Below are positions 9,231 through 18,694 of a stretch of DNA of 64,000 nucleotides, one piece after another. The DNA is taken from NCBI RefSeq assembly GCF_029714945.1, contig NZ_CP121634.1, forward strand, positions 9,197,001 to 9,261,000, read 5' to 3'. The DNA is from Bradyrhizobium sp. CIAT3101 (lineage in GTDB: Bacteria; Pseudomonadota; Alphaproteobacteria; Rhizobiales; Xanthobacteraceae). Under the pieces are notes generated by a model that was not told the DNA's origin, searched no databases, and saw nothing but the letters and a program-made list of their open reading frames with translations. The translations under genes and the position numbers were made by a program. Every line of letters starts with the position of its first letter. Positions within the stretch are counted from its first letter, which is position 1.

Positions 9231-10237
9231 TGGCTGACACCTCCGATCTCGTGCTCGACGTGAAGAACCTGAAGACGGTGTTCTTCACCAATTCCGGCCT
9301 GTTCAGGGCTGTCGACGATGTGTCGTTCACCGTGAGTCGCGGCGAGACATTGGCGATCGTCGGCGAATCTGGCTGCGGCAAGAGCGTCACCGCGCTCTCC
9401 CTGATGCGGCTGGTGCCCGACCCGCCGGGTCGCATCGTCGGCGGCACCGTCACGCTCGAAGGCACCGATCTTTTGGCGCTGAGCGAAGCGGAGATGCGCA
9501 AGGTCCGCGGTAATCGCATCTCCATGATTTTTCAGGAGCCGATGACCTCGCTCAATCCGGTGATGCGGATCGGCGACCAGATCGTCGAAGCGGTGCGGCT
9601 GCATCGGAACCTGTCGACCAAGGAGGCCCACAACATCGCGGTCGAGATGCTGCGGCTGGTGCGCATCCCCGAGCCGGCGCGGCGCGCGCGCGAATATCCG
9701 CACCAGCTCTCCGGCGGCATGCGCCAGCGGGCAATGATCGCGATGGCGCTGGCGTGCCGGCCGGCGCTGTTGATCGCTGACGAGCCGACCACCGCGCTCG
9801 ATGTCACCATCCAGGCGCAGATCCTGGCGTTGATCCTCGATCTCCAGAAAGAGCTCGGCACCGGCCTCGTGCTGATCACGCATGACCTCGGCGTCGTTGC
9901 CCAAACCGCGCAGCGCGTGATCGTGATGTATGCAGGCCGGAAGGTCGAGGAGGCCAGCGTCGAGGCGCTGTTCGCCGCGCCAAAACATCCCTACACGCGC
10001 GGGCTGATGGCTTCGATCCCGGCCGTGCCCACGTCCGGCGTCGCGGCGCAGGAGCGGCTGAACGAAATTCCCGGCACCGTGCCATCGCTGGTGCGGCTGC
10101 CGAAGGGCTGCGCTTTCGCGCCGCGCTGCAAGCTCGCAGTGAAGCGCTGCGAAGCCGAATATCCGCCGCTGACCGATTGGGGCGGCGGCCATCTCGCCGC
10201 CTGCTGGCGCGCGGCCGAAGTGGCGGAGGTGGCATGA
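9230..10237 (+). CDS. ABC transporter ATP-binding protein (DppD/OppD-like)
   Basis: This 335-residue ATPase energises the importer. It shows Walker A GESGCGKS, the signature LSGGMRQR, Walker [13 protein letters not shown] and the switch histidine in LITHDLG. The C-terminal oligopeptide-transporter extension is present ([10 protein letters not shown], a cysteine-bearing segment that in relatives holds an iron-sulfur cluster). It shares TGATG with the upstream permease and ATGA with the downstream ATPase, so translation is coupled across the operon. Confidence 0.94.
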   Translation: MADTSDLVLDVKNLKTVFFTNSGLFRAVDDVSFTVSRGETLAIVGESGCGKSVTALSLMRLVPDPPGRIVGGTVTLEGTDLLALSEAEMRKVRGNRISMIFQEPMTSLNPVMRIGDQIVEAVRLHRNLSTKEAHNIAVEMLRLVRIPEPARRAREYPHQLSGGMRQRAMIAMALACRPALLIADEPTTALDVTIQAQILALILDLQKELGTGLVLITHDLGVVAQTAQRVIVMYAGRKVEEASVEALFAAPKHPYTRGLMASIPAVPTSGVAAQERLNEIPGTVPSLVRLPKGCAFAPRCKLAVKRCEAEYPPLTDWGGGHLAACWRAAEVAEVA

Positions 10238-11220
10238 CCGAGCGACTTCTCGAAGTCACCGACCTCAAGAAGCATTATCCGGTGCGCGCCGGCGTGCTGC
10301 GCCGACAGGTCGGCACCGTGCACTCGGTCGACGGCGTCTCGTTTTCGCTCGGCGCGGGCGAAACGCTGGGCCTCGTCGGCGAATCCGGCTGCGGCAAATC
10401 AACCGTGGCGCGCAGCGTGCTGCGGCTGGTCGAACCGACCTCGGGCCAGATCCGCCTGGACGGCGAGGACATCACGCATTTGTCCAAGACGGCGCTGCGT
10501 CGGCATCGCCGTTCGATGCAGATCGTATTTCAGGACCCGTTCGCCTCGCTCAACCCGCGCATGACGGCGGGCGATATCGTCGGCGAGCCGATCGCGGTCC
10601 ACGGTCTCGCGACAGGCAAGGCACTCGAAGCGCGCGTCGCGAAGCTGTTCGAGCAGGTGGGCCTCCGGCCCGACCAGATGCGCAACTTCCCGCATCAATT
10701 TTCGGGCGGACAGCGGCAGCGCATCTGCATCGCACGGGCGCTGGCGCTGGAGCCGCGCCTGATCGTCTGCGACGAGCCCGTGTCCGCGCTCGACGTCTCG
10801 ATCCAGGCGCAGGTGATCAACCTGCTGATCGATTTGCAGAAGCAGCACGGCTTCTCCTATCTCTTCATCGCGCACGACCTCGCCGTGGTCGCTCATATCA
10901 GCCACCGCGTGGCCGTGATGTATCTCGGCCGCATCGTCGAGATCGCCGGCAAGGACGAACTGTTCCGCAACCCGCGCCATCCCTACACGCAGGCCCTGCT
11001 CGCCTCGGTGCCGATCGCCAACCCGCTGGCAAAAAAGCTCGCCCCGCTGGTCGACGGCGACGTGCCGAGCCCGGTCAATCCCCCGCCCGGCTGCGCGTTT
11101 CACACGCGCTGCCGGTTTGCGGTGGCGCGCTGCAAGACGGAGCGGCCGGTGCTGATGGACGCAGGCGACGGGCATCAGGTGGCGTGCCTGCTCAACGAGG
11201 GGACGGGACGGAGTCCGTAG
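10234..11220 (+). CDS. ABC transporter ATP-binding protein (DppF/OppF-like)
   Basis: This 328-residue protein is the partner ATPase. Walker A is GESGCGKS, the signature is FSGGQRQR, and Walker B is [12 protein letters not shown]; a C-terminal oligopeptide-transporter tail with [11 protein letters not shown] follows. The ATG at 10234 overlaps the previous stop by 4 bp and follows GGAGGTGG. Its 3' end overlaps the convergent ceramidase-like gene by 29 bp. With it the importer (binding protein, two permeases, two ATPases) is complete. Confidence 0.94.
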   Translation: MTERLLEVTDLKKHYPVRAGVLRRQVGTVHSVDGVSFSLGAGETLGLVGESGCGKSTVARSVLRLVEPTSGQIRLDGEDITHLSKTALRRHRRSMQIVFQDPFASLNPRMTAGDIVGEPIAVHGLATGKALEARVAKLFEQVGLRPDQMRNFPHQFSGGQRQRICIARALALEPRLIVCDEPVSALDVSIQAQVINLLIDLQKQHGFSYLFIAHDLAVVAHISHRVAVMYLGRIVEIAGKDELFRNPRHPYTQALLASVPIANPLAKKLAPLVDGDVPSPVNPPPGCAFHTRCRFAVARCKTERPVLMDAGDGHQVACLLNEGTGRSP

Positions 11221-11965
11221 GCCGCAACGCACGGATCACCGGCCACGCCGCCAGAGCGGCAGCCAGATGCTTCAGCGTATGGCCCGAGACGAGGTGCCCT
11301 GTCGCTTCGAACACGGCCACGTCGCCGAGCTCGAAAAGCTTGGCCAGCACATAAAAGAAGATCACGCTGCCCAGTGGCACGCCAAGCGCCCCACGCAGGG
11401 GCCGCGTCAACGCCAGTGCCACGGCAAGCGCCATGCCGCCGAATTGCACGACCACCCATGGCGTAAGGTTCTCGTATGCCACCCAGGCCGCGAGCAGGCC
11501 CGCAACCGTCACCAGCACGACCACCGCCTGACCGGCGCGCACGCTGATGCGCTCGCCTGTCGCGATGCCCAGAAAGCCCGCGAACGCCACCGCCATGCCG
11601 AGACGATCGGCCACGAGCCGCTCCGGCGCGTCGGGATCCAGATGATAGAAGCATGATCCCACGCAAGTGAGGATCAATCCTATGAAGAACCAGCGTGCAC
11701 CCACGGGCCCGTCACCGCGGGCACGCAGCCGCACCAAGCCCCAGATGGCCATCGCCAGGAAGAGAAGATTGCTGAGCACGTCGCCGGCGTTGGGAACACC
11801 GAGCCAGGTGCGGGTGTCGACGAAATGCGGTGTGTGCCATGCAGAGGCTGGCAACGCCGGCGCCAATAGCGCCGCCAGCGCCAGAACAATGAGCGCGCCG
11901 GCCAGATACTTTTCGCGAGCCTGCAGGGGCGCGAATGTAAAGCGGGGGGACACTGACAGGAGCAT
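11192..11965 (-). CDS. Ceramidase-like (CREST superfamily) integral membrane hydrolase
   Basis: This 257-residue, highly hydrophobic protein has about seven predicted membrane helices. It carries the pattern of alkaline ceramidase-like CREST hydrolases: [10 protein letters not shown] followed by an acidic [10 protein letters not shown] helix, and a late [10 protein letters not shown] histidine pair. The family hydrolyses amide bonds in lipids using a membrane-embedded metal, with His and Asp ligands at those places; a role in lipid turnover is therefore plausible but not shown. I chose the ATG at 11965 with GGAG nine bases upstream over the ATG at 11998. The gene stands alone, converging on the ABC operon, and its own promoter lies at 12042-12070. 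Confidence 0.75.
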   Translation of the reverse strand: MLLSVSPRFTFAPLQAREKYLAGALIVLALAALLAPALPASAWHTPHFVDTRTWLGVPNAGDVLSNLLFLAMAIWGLVRLRARGDGPVGARWFFIGLILTCVGSCFYHLDPDAPERLVADRLGMAVAFAGFLGIATGERISVRAGQAVVVLVTVAGLLAAWVAYENLTPWVVVQFGGMALAVALALTRPLRGALGVPLGSVIFFYVLAKLFELGDVAVFEATGHLVSGHTLKHLAAALAAWPVIRALRPTDSVPSPR

Positions 11966-12024
11966 GGCGTCGATCTCCGGGCGTGCGGTCGTCAGCATAC
12001 AACTTGCTGGCCGCCACGCCTAAT

Positions 12025-12039
12025 TTGAACACTGTTCAA
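12025..12039. promoter_or_regulatory. Operator palindrome 1 (TTGAACACTGTTCAA)
   Basis: This is a perfect 15-bp dyad with a single central base. It sits just downstream of the predicted -10 box. Its core TGAACA-N-TGTTCA is identical to that of the second palindrome, so the same dimeric repressor (TetR-like by architecture) would bind both. Confidence 0.6.
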
Positions 12040-12041
12040 GA

Positions 12042-12070
12042 TCTATATTTCAGAAATGAACAATGTTCAA
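12042..12070 (-). promoter_or_regulatory. Sigma-70-type promoter of the ceramidase-like gene
   Basis: Read on the minus strand, TTGAAC (12070-12065) and TATAGA (12047-12042) are separated by exactly 17 bp, a near-consensus -35/-10 pair. The -35 box lies inside the upstream palindrome at 12057-12069 and the -10 box abuts the palindrome at 12025-12039. Transcription would start near 12035 and lead into the gene at 11965. Confidence 0.6.
12057..12069. promoter_or_regulatory. Operator palindrome 2 (TGAACAATGTTCA)
   Basis: This is a perfect 13-bp dyad whose centre is 31 bp from that of palindrome 1, close to three helical turns, so bound dimers would lie on one face of the DNA. It overlaps the -35 box of the ceramidase-like gene. 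No candidate repressor gene is next to it. Confidence 0.6.
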
Positions 12071-12184
12071 TATATTTCGTCGGAGAACGCCCGCTGCTGG
12101 TGAGGCTGGAGGCAGCCCACGGCACGTTGGGACAACATCACGTTGAAATTATTTCGATTTCTGGTTTTCTCCGAAAATGGTGCC

Positions 12185-12273
12185 GTAGGGTGGGCAAAGC
12201 GTAGCGTGCCCACCGTTCGCGCCCAATCGCCAATGTTGGTGGGCACGGCGCTTTGCGCCTTTGCCCACCCTAC
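12185..12273. repeat. Palindromic repeat family A, copy 1
   Basis: An 89-bp element with 15-bp perfect arms (GTAGGGTGGGCAAAG and its complement) and inner arms GCGTGCCCACC / GGTGGGCACGGCG. Related copies occur at 16968-17060 and 55908-55985. It lies just downstream of the acyl-CoA carboxylase alpha gene, where its stem could also protect or end the transcript. The rest of the 326-bp gap between 11966 and 12291 holds only the promoter and operators listed separately. Confidence 0.8.
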
Positions 12274-12291
12274 AAAACCGCCTTTGCCGAG

Positions 12292-14268
12292 CTACCCCGC
12301 CCCGATCTCCGCCACGATCCGTCCCGTCGTCACCTGCTCACCCTCGGCGACATCGATCGCGGCGACCACGCCGTCGATGCCGGCCTTGTGGACGTGCTCC
12401 ATCTTCATCGCTTCCAGCGTGATCACCGGTTGGCCGGCGGTGACGCGGTCACCCGGCTTGACGAGAACGGCGACGACGCGGCCGTTCATCGCGGCGCGGA
12501 CTTTGCCGTCGCCGCCATTGCTTGCTGCGGCTTTCGGTGCAGCGAGCGTGAGATCGGTCACCGCAAGCGGGACGCCGCGGTGCTGGACGTAGAGCCGGTC
12601 GCCATCGCGGAGGAATTTTGCGCTGTCCGTCACGCCGTCATGGCGGAAGCGGATCGAGCCGGAATCGAGCTGATCGATCTCGAATTTGTCCTGGCGACCG
12701 CCGGCGATGACGGTGTAGCTGCCATCGCGCTCGCGGGTGATTTCCAGTTCATGCGTATGGCCCGCGATTTCGAGCTTGGCAGGTAGCGGGAACGTCGCCG
12801 ACAAGCTCCGGCCACTACGCCACGCCGGCGCGCGCGGATTGGTGACGTAGAGCAGCACGCCCGCCAATGCCGTGTCGAAGGCAGCGTCCACGCGCGGCGC
12901 CAACAGCTCGTCGCGATGCGCGCCGATGAACGCCGTCGTCGCCTCGCCCCTGGCAAAGCCGGGATGGCGCAGGCACGACATCAGGAACGCCTGGTTGGTG
13001 GTCACGCCGAACGCCGTGAGGTGCTCAAGTCCGACGATCAGCCGCCCCCTTGCCTCCTCACGTGTCGCGCCATGGCTGATCACCTTGGCGATCATGGAAT
13101 CGTAGAACGGCGGGATCTCCGAGCCCGATTGCAGCGCATGCTCGACACGAATGCCATCAGGCACCTGCCAGCGCGCCATGCGGCCGGACTGCGGCATGAA
13201 ATCCTGCGTGGCGTCTTCCGAGCAGAGCCGCACCTCGATGGCGTGACCGGAGAATTTGATGTCCTGCTGCTTCACCGGCAGCGGCTCGCCGCGCGCGAGG
13301 CGCAGTTGCAACTCGACAAGATCGAGCCCGGTGATCGCCTCGGTCACGGGATGCTCGACCTGAAGACGCGTGTTCATCTCCATGAAGTAGAACTCGCCGC
13401 TGGCATCGAGCAAAAACTCCAGTGTGCCGGCGCCCTCGTAGCGCAATGCCTTCACGGCTGCGACGGCGACCTCGCCCATTTTCGCACGCAGTTCGGCCGT
13501 CACCGCCGGCGACGGCGCCTCCTCGATCAGCTTCTGGTGCCGGCGCTGCACCGAACAGTCGCGCTCGCCGAGATGGATGGCGTTGCCGTGGCTGTCGCCG
13601 AACACCTGGATCTCGATATGGCGGGGATTTTGAATTGCGCGTTCGAGAATCACGGTGGGATCGCCGAACGCCGCCTTCGCCTCCGACCGTGCGCTGCGCA
13701 GGGCATCGCCGAACGACGCAGCGTCGGTCACGAGCCGCATGCCGCGCCCACCACCACCCGCGACGGCCTTGATCATGACGGGAAACCCGATCTTCCTGGC
13801 TTCCGCGAGCATGACCTCGTCGCCTTGGTCGACGCCCTGATAGCCGGGCACACAGGGCACGCCGGCCTTCTTCATGATCTCCTTGGCGCCGGCCTTGTTG
13901 CCCATCGCCTCGATCGCCTGCGGCGACGGGCCGATGAAGACGAGACCAGCATCCTTGCAGGCTTGTGCAAAGTCTTCGTTCTCGGCGAGGAAGCCGTAGC
14001 CGGGGTGCACGGCATCCGCGCCGCTAGCTTTCGCTGCGCCAATGATCGCGGGGATGTTGAGATAGGATTGCGCCGGCAGGGCTTCGCCGATCCGCACCGC
14101 CTGATCGGCCTGCTTCACGTGGAGCGCATCGCGATCGGCATCCGAATAGACCGCGACGACGCCAAGCCCAAGCTGCCGCGCGCTGCGCATCACACGCAGC
14201 GCGATCTCGCCGCGATTTGCGACCAGGACCTTGAAGAACGGCCGGTGCTGCACTGATCCGTTCCTCAT
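12292..14268 (-). CDS. Acyl-CoA carboxylase alpha subunit (biotin carboxylase + biotin carrier)
   Basis: This 658-residue subunit carboxylates its own biotin with ATP and bicarbonate for a biotin-dependent acyl-CoA carboxylase. The N-terminal biotin carboxylase region shows KVLVANRGEIALRV, VHPGYGFLAEN, the glycine-rich VAGGGGRGM loop and MEMNTRLQVEHPVTE. The C-terminal biotinyl site is EAMKMEH with Lys622 as the acceptor. The ATG at 14268 overlaps the beta-subunit stop by 4 bp; an in-frame extension upstream lies over the beta gene and is not real. Its size and layout match methylcrotonyl- and geranyl-CoA carboxylase alpha subunits. The acyl substrate is not fixed by sequence alone. Confidence 0.93.
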   Translation of the reverse strand: MRNGSVQHRPFFKVLVANRGEIALRVMRSARQLGLGVVAVYSDADRDALHVKQADQAVRIGEALPAQSYLNIPAIIGAAKASGADAVHPGYGFLAENEDFAQACKDAGLVFIGPSPQAIEAMGNKAGAKEIMKKAGVPCVPGYQGVDQGDEVMLAEARKIGFPVMIKAVAGGGGRGMRLVTDAASFGDALRSARSEAKAAFGDPTVILERAIQNPRHIEIQVFGDSHGNAIHLGERDCSVQRRHQKLIEEAPSPAVTAELRAKMGEVAVAAVKALRYEGAGTLEFLLDASGEFYFMEMNTRLQVEHPVTEAITGLDLVELQLRLARGEPLPVKQQDIKFSGHAIEVRLCSEDATQDFMPQSGRMARWQVPDGIRVEHALQSGSEIPPFYDSMIAKVISHGATREEARGRLIVGLEHLTAFGVTTNQAFLMSCLRHPGFARGEATTAFIGAHRDELLAPRVDAAFDTALAGVLLYVTNPRAPAWRSGRSLSATFPLPAKLEIAGHTHELEITRERDGSYTVIAGGRQDKFEIDQLDSGSIRFRHDGVTDSAKFLRDGDRLYVQHRGVPLAVTDLTLAAPKAAASNGGDGKVRAAMNGRVVAVLVKPGDRVTAGQPVITLEAMKMEHVHKAGIDGVVAAIDVAEGEQVTTGRIVAEIGAG

Positions 14269-15881
14269 GGCCGGGCCACCGAGAATTGCATGCGCTGCGG
14301 TGACCGCGCATCGCCTTCGCGGCAGATCGCCAGCACCTCGGAAAGAACCGCGCGCGTATCGCGCGGATCGATCACGCCGTCGTCGAGCACGCGCGCGCTG
14401 GTCGAGAACACGTCCATCTGGCCGTCGAACACGCCGATGATCTGCGCCTTCATGGCATCGAGCTTCTCCTTCTCCACCGGCTTGCCGCGGCGCGCTGCGG
14501 CGGCCTCGGTCACGATCGCCATGGTCTCGGCGGCCTGCTCGCCGCCCATCACGGCGGTCTTGGCATTGGGCCATGAGAAACAGAAGCGCGGATGGAAGCC
14601 GCGCCCGCACATGCCGTAATTGCCGGCGCCGAACGAGGCGCCGCAATAGATGGTGATCTGCGGCACCGTCGCCGAGGTCACCGCCTGGATCATCTTGGAG
14701 CCGTGCTTGATCATGCCGGCTTCTTCATAGGCTTTTCCGACCATGTAGCCGGTGGTGTTGTTGAGATACAGGATCGGCGTGCGGGTCTGGCAGCAGGCCT
14801 GGATGAAGTGCGTCGCCTTGTTGGCGCCGGCGGGATCGAGCGGACCGTTGTTGGTGATGATACCGATCGCCTTGCCTTCGACACGCGCATGGCCGCAGAC
14901 GGTGGCCGGGCCGTAATTCGGCGCCATCTCGGTGAAATCTGAGTCATCAACGATGCGCGCGATCACCTGCTTCATATCGACCGGGCGCTTGTGGTCCATC
15001 GGCATGATGCCGAGCAATTCGTCCTGGTCGTAGCGTGGCGGCTTGAATTCCGACGCCACCCGGCCCGGCCGCTCCCATTCCAGCGCCGCCATGATCTCGC
15101 GCGCGATGCGCAGCGCGTCGCGGTCGTCCTCGGCGAGATAGTCGCCGAGACCGGAGATTTGCGTGTGCATCTCGGCGCCGCCGAGCTCCTCCTCCGTGGC
15201 GATCTCGCCGGTCGCGGCCTTCAGCAACGGCGGCCCGGCGAGGAAGGCACGGGTGCGGCCGCGGACCATGACGATGTAGTCGGACAGGCCGGTCTGGTAA
15301 GCGCCCCCCGCGGTGGACGAGCCGTGCGTGACAGTGACGACCGGCAAGCCGGCGGCCGAGAGCCGCGCAAGATTGCGAAAGATGTTACCGCCGCGAACAA
15401 AGTCCTCGACACGGTAACGCAGCAGATTTGCACCGGCGCTTTCGACGAGCTGCACGTAAGGCAGCTTGTTCTCCAGCGCGAGCTCCTGCACCCGTAGCGT
15501 CTTGTCGAGGCCATAGGGCTGCAGCGCACCGGCATCGATGCCGGCATCGTTGGCGCTGACCATACAGCGAATGCCCGAGACGAAACCGATGCCGGCGATG
15601 ACGCCGCCGCCCGGCACGCTCTTGCTCGCATCCGGCACGTCGAACATGTAGCCGGCGAGCGTCGACAGCTCGATGAAGGGCGCGCCGGGATCGAGCACCA
15701 GCGCAACGCGCTCGCGCGGCAGCAGCTGGCCGCGCTTGTGGAAGCGATCCTTGGCCGCAGCCGACGCCGCGCGCGTGCGCTCTTCCAGCCCACGCATGCG
15801 GTCGATCAGGCCGAGCATGCCGTCGCGGTTGGCATGGTAGGCGGCGCTGCCGGGGGAGATGGTGTTTTCGAGAATGGACAT
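14265..15881 (-). CDS. Acyl-CoA carboxylase beta subunit (carboxyltransferase)
   Basis: The 538-residue subunit transfers the carboxyl group from biotin to an acyl-CoA. It has both crotonase-fold halves with glycine-rich oxyanion motifs (GSSTAGGAYQTGLSDY and CGASFGAGNYGM). The C-terminal half resembles methylcrotonyl/geranyl-CoA carboxylases (TRTPILYLNNTTGYMVG) more than propionyl-CoA carboxylase. The ATG at 15881 has GGAG six bases upstream. It is the first of the alpha/beta pair, coupled by ATGA. The neighbours (two acyl-CoA dehydrogenases, a beta-keto acid cleavage enzyme) suggest degradation of a branched or isoprenoid acid. Confidence 0.92.
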   Translation of the reverse strand: MSILENTISPGSAAYHANRDGMLGLIDRMRGLEERTRAASAAAKDRFHKRGQLLPRERVALVLDPGAPFIELSTLAGYMFDVPDASKSVPGGGVIAGIGFVSGIRCMVSANDAGIDAGALQPYGLDKTLRVQELALENKLPYVQLVESAGANLLRYRVEDFVRGGNIFRNLARLSAAGLPVVTVTHGSSTAGGAYQTGLSDYIVMVRGRTRAFLAGPPLLKAATGEIATEEELGGAEMHTQISGLGDYLAEDDRDALRIAREIMAALEWERPGRVASEFKPPRYDQDELLGIMPMDHKRPVDMKQVIARIVDDSDFTEMAPNYGPATVCGHARVEGKAIGIITNNGPLDPAGANKATHFIQACCQTRTPILYLNNTTGYMVGKAYEEAGMIKHGSKMIQAVTSATVPQITIYCGASFGAGNYGMCGRGFHPRFCFSWPNAKTAVMGGEQAAETMAIVTEAAAARRGKPVEKEKLDAMKAQIIGVFDGQMDVFSTSARVLDDGVIDPRDTRAVLSEVLAICREGDARSPQRMQFSVARP

Positions 15882-15894
15882 CAAAGCTCCTGCC

Positions 15895-15991
15895 CGTCAT
15901 TCCGGGGCGCGCGGAGCGCAAGCCCGGAATCCATACTCCCGATCGTGGTTATGGATTCCGGGCTTGGCCCTTCGGGCCATCCCGGAATGAC
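15895..15991. repeat. Palindromic repeat family B, copy 1
   Basis: The element runs from CGTCATTCCGGGGCGCGCGG to CCCGGAATGAC, with nested complementary segments (GCCCGGAATCCATA and TATGGATTCCGGGC, then GGCCCTTCGGGCC). It fills the gap between the carboxylase beta gene and the beta-keto acid cleavage enzyme gene. A second copy with the same left end lies at 19872-19996. Confidence 0.75.
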
Positions 15992-16002
15992 CGAGTGTGT
16001 AA

Positions 16003-16869
16003 CTACCTGTTCGTCCCAAAGATCTTCCGCGCCTCGGCGGGGCTGGCGATGTCGCGGCCGGCGCGACGGGCGCAGGCGGCGATGGCCTCGATCAGTTGGC
16101 CGTTCGACGTCACCTTCTTGCCGTCGGCGAGATAGAACGCGTCCTCCAGACCGGTGCGTAAGTGACCGCCAAGCTCGGCGCAGCGCTGGTGCAGCGGCCA
16201 GATCTCCTCGCGACCGATCGCGGTGACCTGAAATTGCGCTTCCGGCCGCTTCAGCTTGATCAGGATCGGCAGCAGCTCCGGGTCCGACGGCATCCCCGAT
16301 GCGACACCCATGACGAAATTATATTCGAGCGGACCCTTGTACATGCCGACCTGGTGGTACATGCCGACGCAGCGGACGATGCCGACGTCAAAGCATTCGA
16401 ACTCGGGGATGGTGCCGACCGCGTTCATGACGTCGAGATAGTCTTTCACCTTCTCGACCGCGTTGTCGAACATCATCGGCGGCCAGGCCCAGGTATTGTC
16501 AGCCTTCACCTTCAGGTAATTCAGCGAGCCTGCGTTGCAGGCGGCGATCTCCGGCCTGGTCTCGCGGATGCAATCGAGCGCGCCGCTGTAGTTGGGGCCA
16601 GACACGCCCGAGGTGTGATTGATGATGACGCCGGGGCAGGCTTCGCGGATCGCCTGCTGGATCTCCTTGCTGACAGCGACCTCCCAGGACGGCAGATGCC
16701 CCTTGCCCGGCGCCTGCCGTCGCAGATGGATGTGCATGATGGACGCGCCCGCATCGAACGCCGCCTTGGCCTCGCGCGCCATCTGCTCGGGCGTCACGGG
16801 CACGTTGTGCTGCTTCGGGTCGGTGAGCACGCCGTTCAGCGCGCAGGTGATGACGGCCTTGTCGCTCAT
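16003..16869 (-). CDS. Beta-keto acid cleavage enzyme (BKACE, DUF849 family)
   Basis: This 288-residue TIM-barrel enzyme family condenses a beta-keto acid with acetyl-CoA to give acetoacetate and a new acyl-CoA. The metal site is visible as MHIHLR (HxH, around residue 48) with a later histidine in GGHLRTGLED, the family signature. The ATG at 16869 is used; a GTG 18 bp upstream is possible, and neither has a strong ribosome site. The gene lies between the carboxylase pair and the AraC regulator, which suggests it handles a beta-keto acid from the same catabolic route. Its specificity (3-keto-5-aminohexanoate, 3-ketoglutarate, dehydrocarnitine or other) cannot be read here. Confidence 0.88.
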   Translation of the reverse strand: MSDKAVITCALNGVLTDPKQHNVPVTPEQMAREAKAAFDAGASIMHIHLRRQAPGKGHLPSWEVAVSKEIQQAIREACPGVIINHTSGVSGPNYSGALDCIRETRPEIAACNAGSLNYLKVKADNTWAWPPMMFDNAVEKVKDYLDVMNAVGTIPEFECFDVGIVRCVGMYHQVGMYKGPLEYNFVMGVASGMPSDPELLPILIKLKRPEAQFQVTAIGREEIWPLHQRCAELGGHLRTGLEDAFYLADGKKVTSNGQLIEAIAACARRAGRDIASPAEARKIFGTNR

Positions 16870-16967
16870 ACCACTGATGTCTCGCACGTTGAGAATTCAA
16901 CGTGGGTGATCATGTGATGCAGGGCATGCGGCTTCTTGCGCGGAGAAGCTGAAGAAACGGCAAGCTT

Positions 16968-17060
16968 TCGTAGGGTGGGCAAAGCGAAGCGTGCCCACCA
17001 TCTTTGCCAATTGCCGAGAGGTCGTGGGCACGGCGCTTTGCGCCTTTGCCCACCCTACGA
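16968..17060. repeat. Palindromic repeat family A, copy 2
   Basis: A 93-bp copy of the same element as at 12185-12273, with outer arms TCGTAGGGTGGGC and GCCCACCCTACGA and the inner motif CGTGCCCACC / GTGGGCACGG. It lies between the beta-keto acid cleavage enzyme gene and the end of the AraC gene. Confidence 0.8.
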
Positions 17061-17065
17061 GAGTG

Positions 17066-17866
17066 TCAACTCGCCTCCGCGAGCCGCACCGTCTCGCTGC
17101 TGCGATAGATCGCGAGGTCGCGCGAGCCGACGAAGATCGCGCGTGGCTTCAATCCGTAGAAGCGGCGGATCGAATGGCTGAAATGGGTGCTATCGGGATA
17201 GCCGATATCCTGCGCGAGATGAGCGAGGTTGAGATCCTGGTTGGCGAAGTGCAGCAGATGCCGCGCACGCTTCCAGGCCCGGAAGGAGCGGAACGAGATG
17301 CCGGTCTCTTCCTTGAACAGATGCAGGAAGCGGGAGGCTGAAAGACCAGCTTCGGCCGCGCAGGTGTCGGCGGTTACCGGTTCACCCGAGAAGCGCTCGA
17401 TGCGGGCGACGGCGCGCGTGACGCGCGGGTCGAGCACACGGCGCGGCAGCGCCTCGCCAAAGCACATCTCGTCGAATTCGGCGGTGCTGATGTCGCCATA
17501 ACGGCGCTGGCGCAGCAGCGCGTAGGCGGCGAGGATTTTTCGGGCATAGACCGCACGGTCCGGTCCCATCAGTCGCTGGGCCAAGGCCTCGATCACGCCG
17601 TCCGGCATGCTTTCGGGCTCGAGCGTCACGCTGATTGCAGTGCGGTAGTCGCTGGCGATGGAGTGCCGCTGGTTCGGCAGGGTGACGAACAGTTCGGCAG
17701 TGGCGAGAACGTCGTCGATGGTCAGATGCAGGCTGCCTTTCACGGCGACATAGACGTGGCAGCAACCTGGGGTCCGCTTGCGGGGCCTGCCGAGCAAGCC
17801 GGCATAAAACACCCGCTCCGGCGTGATCAGCATCAGATGGTCGGATTCGCGACCCTTGTCTTCCAT
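17066..17866 (-). CDS. AraC-family transcriptional regulator
   Basis: This 266-residue protein has a divergent N-terminal sensor part and a C-terminal double helix-turn-helix of the AraC type: AEAGLSASRFLHLFKEETGISFRSF-type first helices (SASRFLHLFKEETG) and IGYPDSTHFSHSIRRFYGLKPR as the second motif block. The ATG at 17866 follows AGGAGGAACCCA. It sits inside the CoA-ester catabolic block, same strand, and is the obvious candidate for its local control. The effector is unknown. Confidence 0.9.
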   Translation of the reverse strand: MEDKGRESDHLMLITPERVFYAGLLGRPRKRTPGCCHVYVAVKGSLHLTIDDVLATAELFVTLPNQRHSIASDYRTAISVTLEPESMPDGVIEALAQRLMGPDRAVYARKILAAYALLRQRRYGDISTAEFDEMCFGEALPRRVLDPRVTRAVARIERFSGEPVTADTCAAEAGLSASRFLHLFKEETGISFRSFRAWKRARHLLHFANQDLNLAHLAQDIGYPDSTHFSHSIRRFYGLKPRAIFVGSRDLAIYRSSETVRLAEAS

Positions 17867-18041
17867 TGGGTTCCTCCTCGCGCGGCTCTTTGGCCGCTGC
17901 GGACGGAGGTCACCTTAGCGGAAATTTGGGCGCTGTCACGGCGGGATAGCGCCGTCATGCCGCGCAAAAGATTACCATTCCGGGACGACGATCAGTCGCC
18001 CCGGAACCACGATGAGACCGTAGTCCCATCCTGCGGAATGC

Positions 18042-18694
18042 TTACGCCCGCACGCGCGGCGCAACATTCTGTTCAGTGCCGGCCTTCTGCTCCGCCGCAA
18101 CCGCGCGCTTGAAGCCGTCGCGCTGCTGCAGGCGCGCCCAATAGGCTGCGACATTCGGCCCGAAATCCTTGGCAAGCCCGATACTCTCGGCAAGCCGGAG
18201 CGCGTAACCGATGACAATGTCAGCGGCGGTGAAGCGTCCCGCGCACAAGGTCTCGGCATTCGCTGTCGCCGACTCCACGGCGCGCAGCCGACCCAGGAAC
18301 CATTTGGCGTAGTCGGTGGCGACCTGCGGATTGCGGCGCTCCTCCGGTTCGAGCTGGGTGTAACGAAGCACCAGCGTTTGCGGGAAGGTTAACGTGGCGT
18401 CGCTGAAATACATCCAGTTCAGGAAGGCGCCGTAGGCGGGATCCTCGGAGCGCAGCATCAGCGGCGTCGGACCGTATTTGACACCGAGATAGTGGCAGAT
18501 GCCGGAGGACTCCGTCATCTTCGTCTCGCCATCGACCATAAAGGGAATCGTGCCGAGCGGATTGAGCGCAAGATATTCCTTGGCGAAGACCCGCGGCGGG
18601 AACGGCAGCATCTTCAGCTCATACGGCAGTCCCATCTCCTCCAGCATCCAGAGTGGACGAAACGAGCGCGCGGCGTCGCAATGATAGAGCGTGA

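Noticed and set aside
12080..12184. Possible remnant of a TetR regulator gene beside the two operators
   Set aside because: No HTH-like translation is visible in any frame of this short stretch.
12185..17060. Family A repeats considered as a CRISPR array
   Set aside because: The copies are far apart, palindromic over ~90 bp and not separated by regular spacers.
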